Origin: Capitulum mitella
Taxonomy: Eukaryota > Arthropoda > Thecostraca > Pollicipedomorpha > Pollicipedidae
DNA length: 64,000 bases
Assembly: GCA_030062745.1 (NCBI GenBank)
Contig: CP099844.1
Coordinates: 6,105,481-6,169,480 of the forward strand
Direction: 5' to 3'
Below the pieces are notes generated by a model that saw only the letters and a program-made list of their open reading frames with translations, made no database searches and had not been told where the DNA came from. Both the position numbers and the translations under genes were made by a program. Position 1 is the first letter of the stretch; the number at the start of each line of letters is the position of its first letter. Of this stretch, positions 55,901 through 64,000 are shown piece after piece.

Positions 55901-57430
55901 TGACGCATCACCCCGGGCTCGAATGTGACCCAACACCAGTTGCCAGGCGCGCCCTGGCGCAAAGATCTAAAGGTCTGGCGGAACAGGTGTAGTGAGGTAC
56001 GCCGCTGGCCCGCTGAATCCACTTAGAGAGGCGGCGGTGGTTGGCGCTCATCTTCATCTTTGTCGGCTGTCGCTTTGGCAGCAACAGCTGCGACGTCCGT
56101 GGTTTGCGAAAGCTTTTAATTTTGTTTGGCTCGGCCCTTGAAGCGTCAAAATACACTTGTAATGTGCTCAGTATTTTTCGCTTTTTAGTCCTAGTCGTCT
56201 CCTTGTCGCATTTAACCTCTATCGTGTACTGGCTACACAGGTACAAAACCGTAAAACCACGACAAGGCACCCACTCGAACCGACAGCCATCTTGTCTTGT
56301 CTCATTGCGTTCATAGAAAGGTTCTTCGCTCGTCCAAATCAAACATAGTTAACTTTCCAAACTTCACGTTTATTCAGTCGACACAGCGCACACAAACCAA
56401 ATATCCAAATTTTCTATATTTGCAATGTACACATGGACAATGACTCCGCGCACTTCCATTTATAAATATCCCCAACTGACTTAAGTTTGCCCCCTCTCTT
56501 TCTCTCTCTGTTCCCCTTCCCCTCTACCCCTCCCCCACGACGTTACTCTGGTCGGTCATTGTCTTCAAGGGGACAAACTTTGTTCCGTCGCACGTTCCGG
56601 ACTCAGACATCACGCTGAACATGTCAGCGCGAGTAGGAACTGGATGAAATCAAAGGTAGGATCTAGGTAGGTCAGGGCATCCAGGGTCTTCGTGCTACCA
56701 AACCGTATAAGTCGCTGTACTAGTGCGCATATGTTGCGATTCAAGCTCCAAGAAACGTCAATAAAGAGCATGTCCAGGCAGCAGCGGCAATGAAAGGTGG
56801 AAGCGAAAAGCTCGGCAAATTTTAATAGCGATGATCCAAGTTTCCATGGAAATTCAATCTGAACCCTACTGAACGCAACGTGCCGCAAGTTACATGGAAA
56901 TGATTTCGGAAGCGACGTGGTCGTCACACTAGCAAGTCGCGTGACTCATCAACGGTCTTCCTGACAAGAGAACATTCATCATGGGACCTGGACAAAAGCA
57001 TGGTGATGATTTTGTAGCATGAACACTGCATCGGCCGGTGCTATTGCTCTAGCAAATACGCACGGCGGATGGAAGCAGACTGAGGAACGGCCTGAATATT
57101 TGGACACGACAAAACAGGACAGAGATGCTTAAGGATTCCAGGGATGATGTTTCAGCGCGCTGCTTTAATTCGCTGCGTGGATCTTGAAAGAAGAAAAAGT
57201 ACATACAAAATAGCTAGGTACATTCGGATGCCTAACAATGCATCGTTCGCTTAACTTAACTTGTGTCGTAAAACATGCACGTCGTTTTACATAATTCAGT
57301 GTACCGTGCCTCACAAAGACAATCCCACAACACCTCGTGATACCAAGAACGCCTCCCTATGAAAAACGTACTCTGAAACCTGATCCATACCCTGACTTAA
57401 AATTCATCGCACGTCGCACCTCCAGATCAC
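55901..57430. other. Gene-less stretch
   Basis: Mixed composition with a CT-rich tract at 56485-56535. No exon recognised. Confidence 0.4.
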
Positions 57431-57439
57431 CGACATTCT

Positions 57440-57960
57440 AGAACGAATGGCACGCATGAGTCCGGCCGCGTTCGGCCGGTGCCGCTGGCGACAGCTTCCG
57501 ACAGGCACAGATCAGCGGAACACCCCTGAGCGGCTGAAGGCACATCGCCGCCTCCGCCGGCGCCGTCCCTCGACCTGCCCGGGCCGGAGCCGTCGGCGGC
57601 GCCCCCCGCGCGGCGGCACCTGCCGCGGCCGACTCACGCGGCCGACACGGACGCCGACAGTGGCGGGCCGGGCCGGGGCCGGGCGGCCGCGGCCGCGGTG
57701 GCTGGCGGCGCGCCGTGGCGCGGGCCGCAGGCCGGTCAGGCCGGCGGCGGCGGCGGAGGCCGGGCCCGGTCCGGCCGCTGAGTGACGTCGTCAGCTGGCG
57801 GCGCCGCTCTGGAAATAGAGCCGTCATAAATCGCAGGCCGCCGTCGCCGGCCGCGCTCGTCCGCTCGTACATTACCGACAAATCAAAACAGAATTACCCG
57901 GCCGCCGCGGGGACAGGCCGGACGACACGGTCGTAGTGTGCCGGGACGGCAGGGCCAGAA
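57440..57960. promoter_or_regulatory. CpG-rich island
   Basis: Very GC-rich block with sharp edges. It has long overlapping Arg/Ala/Pro frames on both strands, as expected from composition alone. No splice-compatible exon was found. Confidence 0.3.
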
Positions 57961-60900
57961 CGTCACAGCACGGCTGGACCAGGCTACCACAGGACGGCCG
58001 GCTCGGCCCGTCACAGGACAACTGGGTTGGAGCAGTCGCAAGACGGCAGGGTTTCACCCGACCCACCCGTCCTGTGACAGGCCGACCCTGCGGTCCTGTG
58101 GCACATCGACCGGTCGAACACTCAAGGGATGTCTAAATCGTGTCGGACTGTGACTGTTCAGGTGGAGAGGATCGTGACGTCACAATAGCTGCCTGAGATG
58201 TATCACGGCTACAATGACGTTCATCTCAACGTGGTCGGTTTCCCCACGTGATGAATTTTACTGTCTTGGATCAACCTCAACCCATCGCATTGTCGCTAAC
58301 GCTGCATGAAATTCGTAATAAATTCAACAGCTGCAGCAAATTCGTAATATCTTTGTCATTCTTATGATTTAAATCCGCTGTTCCGTCATACGACCGCAGT
58401 CGCAGAGGTCAAGAAAGTTGCGTACCCGCTTACCATGGTAGGTAGCAATAGTAGTCTGGAATGCGTGGACTCGGGTAGCAGTTCAATGCAAACATCAGTC
58501 AAGAATGTAAGAAGAGGTCGTTCATTTAAAAAACTGCGATCAATCCTCTTCGTCCTCTACGCTGTTGAACGCCATTTTTGTGGTAAACCAGTACTTAGCA
58601 TTGTGTTTGGGTACTTGCATTTTTTTGTCAGGTCTATGTTCGCGTCTCCTTACCACCTCTATTGAGAACATGAACAAAATGGTAAAGCGTCAACTCTGAG
58701 CACATTATACTGGTTGCCTGGTAGTGCGTTAAGGACAATATTTAATCAGCCTGTGGCAGATTATCGTTTTGTTTGAATTTCGTATTCCTTGAGTGGTGTT
58801 TTCTTCATAAAATTTTGCATGTTTTTGATTCTAAAATGTTAATGATTTTGACAAATACAGAAAACAATAATATAGTGCTGGGTAGTAAGCTAGAAAAAGC
58901 CCCTACACCCAGGTTGCGGTTACCTGGCGCTTCTGGGGAACTGCGTGCTTTTTGCTGTGATAAGGGCTGGCGGACGGCAAATATACTTGTGTAGATTCAC
59001 CTCACCGCCATTGAGTTGCGGGTGTGTATTGTGAAGTGAACGGCTGAAAACTGTGAGCTTAAGGTTGTTTGTGAGTCCAGCTAACATGTCTATGTCTATG
59101 TCTATGTGGGTTCCAGATGGTTTATGGGTGGGCTTGATGGGCTTAGGTGGGTATGGACTCTGACTGGGCTTTTTGATGGGGCCCATGTGGGTTTTAGGTA
59201 GGCCATCTCAGAAGCAAAAAATATGTAGTGTACATCCATAGAAAGTGAGACATGGGCAGCAAAATCGCCATGCGCACTACTGAAGAAGTTAAGTGCCTTT
59301 ATGCGTCGAAAGTTGGGCTACGTAATGACAAATTGGTTCTGGCTCGCGGTAACTAGCGTACCAAACAGTTCCTCTGGCAGGCTGAAGCAGCCTTCAGGTC
59401 ACTGCATTTTCGCACAACACGTACAGTTACCGTATTACCATACCGTGGTCGTTATTGGCGCAACTTGACCTACCCCCATCACCTTGCCAGTGATGGGATG
59501 GTGTAACAAGCAGCGAGTCACAATAGCCTCAGTTACAAGCGAAGCTGTCAGCGCTGGCGGACGGCTGGCCTCTGTTCTGCGGCCTGCCTCTGCACCGCCT
59601 GCACGGCCGCCCTCCCCGCCCGGCACTGGGCGCCGACGCTTTTAATTCGTGCTTCATCTGGTAATTTCCGCTAATTAATCGGAAGCTTTCCTCGCGTCGG
59701 TTTTTGTGACGGGGCCGCTGGTTTTTGCGGCCGTTGACGGACGTGGCAGCGAGCACAGGCACGTCGCAAAATAACGCCGGCGAAAATATTTTGACAAGAC
59801 CGAATTTAGATGATAAAACCGCCAGCTACCGGTTGGATACGATCAAGGTGTTGTGATAAACGTTGTCAGATGTTTGGAAACATGGCTGCACGAGTGGTAA
59901 ACATGCTCTTTCCAGCTGCAATTCGCTGACCCGTGAGCGCGCACCATAAAACGGCAGTTGGCTTTTGTTTTGGCGAAATCAATCACGTCGCTCGTTCGCG
60001 GAGGGCGACGGCTGGCAACGGTGGGGTAAATGAAATGCAGCCAGCAATTAGTCGATGAGTTATGGGAGGAGTTGATGGATGTGTTTGAAGGCTGAAGAGG
60101 TAACCGACAGCTTCGTCTGGTGATAACATATAGCCTGTAAACGTCATCTGCACCGTGTTTCTGTGCCGAAAAACGTGCCGTATCGGGCTTTGAATCGCAC
60201 TTCAGGATACCAACAACCATTTTGCATTAAGACCAATGTCTAGTTTGGTTTGGATGAAACCAATTCAAAGGGCTAAATAAATCCCGCGAGGAGAAGCAAA
60301 TAATGAAGTCCAAAATAAGAAACATTGGGTACGTCAATAAAACGTTGTTGCCAAAAAAGACTGGTTAAGGTTTCTGGCCAGGCGTTTGCATTACAAAACT
60401 GTGTACATCAGTCTGCATCTGTATGCGGCACATAAACTTCCAGCTGAACATCACTCAAAACAGGGCAAAGGTTTCTTTGGTCTGTTCGAGCAGAGAACGA
60501 GAATGAGATGTTTGGCAGTTGGGTGTTCAAAGTGTTCCTTTTGTTCAAAAACTGTGATCAGAAATGTTAAAATGTTAAGAACAAATATGATATCGAACAA
60601 TTATCGTGCAAAAAACATTTAAATTCATCATGGTTTTCGTTTGTAGTCAGTATCTACAGCATGTCAAATAACATTTCAGTTTTAAAGAAGCATACATTAA
60701 TTACCAGCTCAAGATGCACGCTTGTGTTTGGATCATTTCCGTGTTTTGACAATGGGCTGATTTAGACGCGGCTCGAATAAGAGAGTTTACAAGTGTTGTT
60801 GTTGGACAGCGAACTGCAATGATTAATACTAGTGATATTGTTTTGGAAACAGAACTGTGACAACAAACATCAAGTACCACGCCGATGATTTCGCCGTTAA

Positions 60901-61080
60901 AACAGATCCGCAGCCAACGGCAGCACGCATTCTTGACTTATCGGCACGTCGCGTGGTAATGCAGTTGGCGGGGTTTGCGATAAATGGAAGCTGCCGAACA
61001 CAAACATGTGAAAATATGACCTTTTTCCTTGTGCATAATGGCACGAATGATGAATATCAGACATGAAATACGAAAAAAAA
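57961..61080. other. Gene-less stretch
   Basis: No gene recognised. A small GC-rich patch at 59560-59780 contains TTTTAATTCG and CTAATTAATCGG, homeodomain-type cores. Confidence 0.4.
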
Positions 61081-61099
61081 TGGGACATGCTGGGACACG

Positions 61100-61257
61100 G
61101 AGGCGCAGCCAAGGGAGGCCGGGGGCCGGTCCTCCTTTTAAGTCCGCATTTTTGTGAAAATCATTGCATATTGTCTTCACGGCAGGCGGTTTTCGTATGA
61201 TTTCAGTTCACCCTGAGCTCCGGGCCCCCCTGAAGAAAATCCTGGCTGCGCCCCTGT
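61100..61257. mobile_element. Short element with CAGGGGCGCAGCCAGG-type ends
   Basis: The left side reads GGAGGCGCAGCCAAGGGAGG. The right side, reverse-complemented, reads CAGGGGCGCAGCCAGGATTT. Both are followed inside by G/C runs. The ends resemble those of the element at 9773-10097 and the inner ends of the 1.2-kb MITEs. Confidence 0.5.
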
Positions 61258-61881
61258 GGAGGCATGCTTCATACCAAAGTCCATGCATCTAATACTTCCC
61301 ATGATATCAACTGGAAGACGATGACTAAATTGAGACTCACCCCAGACCTTCATCAGACTTAAGCCACATCAGTGCTGGACATTTCACTTCATGTGTGGCA
61401 TACAGAGAACGGAGAAATACGCATCACTCAGTTGGAAGGTCATTCCTCTGACTGGCTTTGACGGCAGTATTTGAAATGGTCCCAAAAATCTATCGTAGAT
61501 AATTTGTGAGACTATCGAATGCTTACCTTGAAAAATGAGAAGTGCTGGCGACGACGAGGGAGGAACAGAGGACGTTTAAAGGTAAAATTTTAGTAAACAC
61601 CCAACAAATTTGTACAGAACCTTCCCAAAACTTCCAAAAATAACCTTTGCATAAGATTTATAGTCACGTTCCAATTCAAAAGCCTACACTGTCCTGGCCA
61701 GGAGAGACAATTTAACGTATTTTTACATTTCAGCACAAGTAAATACTTAACCCTTTTAAATAACATGAAGTGCCACTGGTGCACAAGTGCCCGAAAAACA
61801 CAGCCTAGTTCAGGCCGTGGGCCGGAGCTGACAGCCATACTCCGACGGCGACGGGAAGCGAGGGGGGAGGGGGCGGGGGCC
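61258..61881. other. Putative 3' UTR and downstream DNA of the minus-strand gene
   Basis: No exon. No canonical AATAAA on the minus strand, only a TATAAA-type variant near 61656. Confidence 0.3.
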
Positions 61882-61988
61882 TCAGTAGGGGCGCGGGTAG
61901 CGCGGCAGAGGAGAGGGCACCATCTCCGGCTGGCGCTGCAGGGAGCTGAAGCCGGAGCTGGCGCTGAACACGGGACTGGCGGCGGCCG
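61882..61988 (-). CDS. Unidentified gene, predicted terminal exon
   Basis: After a pyrimidine-containing acceptor (CTCTGGTTCCAG on the minus strand) the frame reads AAASPVFSASSGFSSLQRQ, then MVPSPLPRYPRPY and TGA. It begins in phase 1, matching the donor of the next exon upstream. The Ser/Pro-rich, Tyr-ending C-terminus resembles tails of transcription or RNA-binding factors, but I do not recognise the family. An in-frame stop just upstream fixes the acceptor. Confidence 0.55.
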
Positions 61989-62692
61989 CTGGAACCAGAG
62001 CGGCGCCGAAGGATCATCTGTCTGCCGGGATCATCCCGCAGCCCATTGGCCTCCCTCAGGGAGCTCACAGGCCGCGTCCAAAATGGCCGCCGTGTGGCGA
62101 CAGCGCCCACACGGCGACAGCGCCCACAGTCATCAAAAAAGACAGTCGGCCCCCTAGACGAGCAGCAAGATTTCGCTAAGGAAACCATTACCGCAGAACG
62201 AATGAAACCAAACGCACACATCGGCTCCGCCTCGGGAGGTGAAAGGAGCATACCTTCCGGTACCCAGACTGGGAGACGGCCCAAGATTCGTTTGCAAAGA
62301 TGGCTGGGATCCGGTCAGGAAAAAAATATTCTAGTTTTGGTTCGGGGCGAGACACCGTTACAACGCGACGATGCTAAAATTTCCCACGGGAGGGAAGACT
62401 GGTAACATGCCCGTTTCAGAGTTCGAAGTTCGTCGTTTGTCTTCCCCTTCCATTCTCTTCTCACACTTGGTATGCTCCAATTTTGTTTTCGCGGGGAGGG
62501 GCAACGACCCTTGGCTTCCCTCTCCGGGTCCGCCCCTGTACGGACTGCCGTCACCCCTTATCGGACTCTCGGTAAGGGCGCTCCCACATACACGGTCCTT
62601 ATGACGACCGAGCGTCGCAAGTTCACAGAGCCCTGCCGCTGTGATACACGCTCATCAAGCGGCAGCTGTGGCGCCTCTGGAGCTGAGCTCAC

Positions 62693-62780
62693 CCGTGACT
62701 GTGTTGAACTGTGACGTCAGAGGGGAGTAGGCGTCCATCGGGTTGAGCGGCATGGGCTGGATCGGTCCCACCGGCGGCAG
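62693..62780 (-). CDS. Unidentified gene, predicted penultimate exon
   Basis: 29 residues read LPPVGPIQPMPLNPMDAYSP and then LTSQFNTVT, between acceptor GTGCCCGCAG and donor GTGAGC. It starts in phase 0 and ends in phase 1, fitting both neighbours. The low-charge, Pro/Met-rich sequence looks like real protein, not GC-composition noise. Confidence 0.6.
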
Positions 62781-63590
62781 CTGCGGGCACAAAGGGGACT
62801 GCACCGTCGGAAAGCGCAGTTTTCCTTTGCGATTTGATGCCGGTGCGACGCGCCCGCACGTACTCTGAAGCCTGCATGACTAGTCCGGTGTAGGTCACTC
62901 ACGCCTCGTCTCGAGTTATGGAGGCCAGGTGGCGAAATGGATGCCGTGGAAGGTCAGTGCGACCAATGTCAGGGACAGTTCTCAGACTCAGGCTCCCGAA
63001 AGGTGTGTTCGGTTTCCGAAGTCGACTCACTCATGTCACGTCCTGGTCACAATCCAAGCTGTCGTCAATAAGTGGCAAGTAATGTGCACGTAACTTGCTT
63101 TAGGCCTACAGAAATATAAGAACCTTCGATGATGATCTTGATATATGCAACATCACATGGTCTCCTCCGGTGGTCTTGACGAACGGCTAATATGTAAGCA
63201 CGGCAGTGCAACGACACACGGGTTTGTAGTTCTAGTTAATTTAATAAGCGGATACTCAGAAATCCGAAAAAATTAAACCTTTGACAAGTTGAATTATTAA
63301 GATACATTTTTGCCATTTCTTACTGTTTGTTATACTTGCTTGTTAAAATCTATTATTCTTTACCGTTGTATTATTATAAAATAATACAACGGTGCTAAAC
63401 CAAGTGGGTGGCGTTTATCACCAGTCCCAAGGTGAACAGCAGTATCCGATCAACACAGCTGGACTCTCGCCAATTACGGTGTCTGAGGTTCGCGCTCGCC
63501 CCACATCCGCCGCGAGGCGGCCAGCGTCTGTGCGCGACCAGCAGATCTGAGACTCCCGCCTCTCCGTGGCGCCGCGCGGCGCCAACCCAC

Positions 63591-63729
63591 CTGCGAGCTG
63601 AGCGGCGCGAACGGCGAAAAGCCCTGCGTGCTGGTGCGCGTGGCCGGCGGCTGGTAGCTGCCGTAGCCGAGCTGCTGGCCGCCGACGGCCGGCAGGTGCG
63701 GCTGCACGTGCGTCAGCGGCCAGCTGCCG
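63591..63729 (-). CDS. Unidentified gene, predicted exon
   Basis: 46 residues include GSWPLTHVQPHLPAVGGQQL, GYGSYQPPATRTSTQG and FSPFAPLSSQ, between acceptor GGCGTTGCAG and donor GTGGGT, ending in phase 0. Gln/Pro/Ser/Tyr-rich with no catalytic motif. Upstream exons with any DNA- or RNA-binding domain would lie beyond the window, to the right. The three exons together give 110 residues. Confidence 0.58.
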
Positions 63730-64000
63730 CTGCAACGCCACACTCTGGTCAGTGAGTCGTCAGAGCTTGGCCGGCCGGCGGCTGGGCGGTCGTGCGTTCT
63801 CACGCGGCTTCTGCGCGGTCCGAGACAGGGCCAGGGCCGTGATAGATGAACCACCAACTACTACTGTATGGACTGCTTGCGACGGACTGGACGATCCGTC
63901 GCGGTTTGTGTGGCTAATGTATGTAGCACTCGTCGTCCCGACCTGGCTTTCTCAGTCTGACCTTCTGCACCGTGAGACTGATCGGTTGTTGGTGTCTCCC
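63730..64000. other. Intron or upstream DNA at the window edge
   Basis: Presumed intron of the minus-strand gene. Nothing else is visible. Confidence 0.35.

Overview
The window is nuclear DNA of an animal. Genes are split by GT-AG introns, exons are GC-rich, and gene-poor stretches hold decayed repeats, (TA)n tracts and minisatellites. There are no bacterial-type operons or ribosome-binding sites. The Hsp10 sequence is arthropod-like, and a MYCBPAP homologue, a protein tied to motile cilia and flagella, is present. I infer an arthropod that keeps flagellated sperm, possibly a crustacean such as a barnacle. The species cannot be fixed from sequence alone.

Layout. (1) 1.5-2.4 kb: the last two coding exons of mitochondrial chaperonin HSPE1 (Hsp10), plus strand, with a poly(A) signal. 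(2) 2.4-14.8 kb: repeats, including a three-unit tandem repeat, a dead LINE RNase H fragment, a decayed minisatellite and the first copy of a 1.2-kb TTAA-flanked MITE. (3) 14.8-18.2 kb: a stretch almost without CpG, with strong TG-over-CA strand bias. A second, inverted MITE copy follows at 19.35-20.55 kb. (4) 21.28-23.58 kb: an apparently intronless MYCBPAP homologue on the minus strand, broken by two single-base frame changes. (5) 24.2-39.24 kb: COPB2 (coatomer beta-prime) on the plus strand, 17 coding exons reconstructed with consistent phases. The initiator Met lies in an unplaced first exon. MYCBPAP and COPB2 are head to head and probably share a promoter region. The last COPB2 intron is about 6 kb and carries two minisatellites. 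(6) 39.3-61.8 kb: gene-poor DNA with direct repeats, a third MITE copy, a possible foldback element and several CpG-rich patches. (7) 61.88-63.73 kb: three phase-compatible exons on the minus strand that look like the 3' end of an unidentified gene with a Pro/Ser-rich C-terminus.

HSPE1 and COPB2 are housekeeping genes (mitochondrial folding, Golgi-to-ER transport) and MYCBPAP is axonemal. They share no pathway, and only the COPB2/MYCBPAP pair has a layout suggesting co-regulation. The observations most worth following are the MITE family carrying ordered nuclear-receptor half-sites, the strand-asymmetric CpG desert, the frame-broken intronless MYCBPAP, and the duplicated splice acceptor in COPB2.
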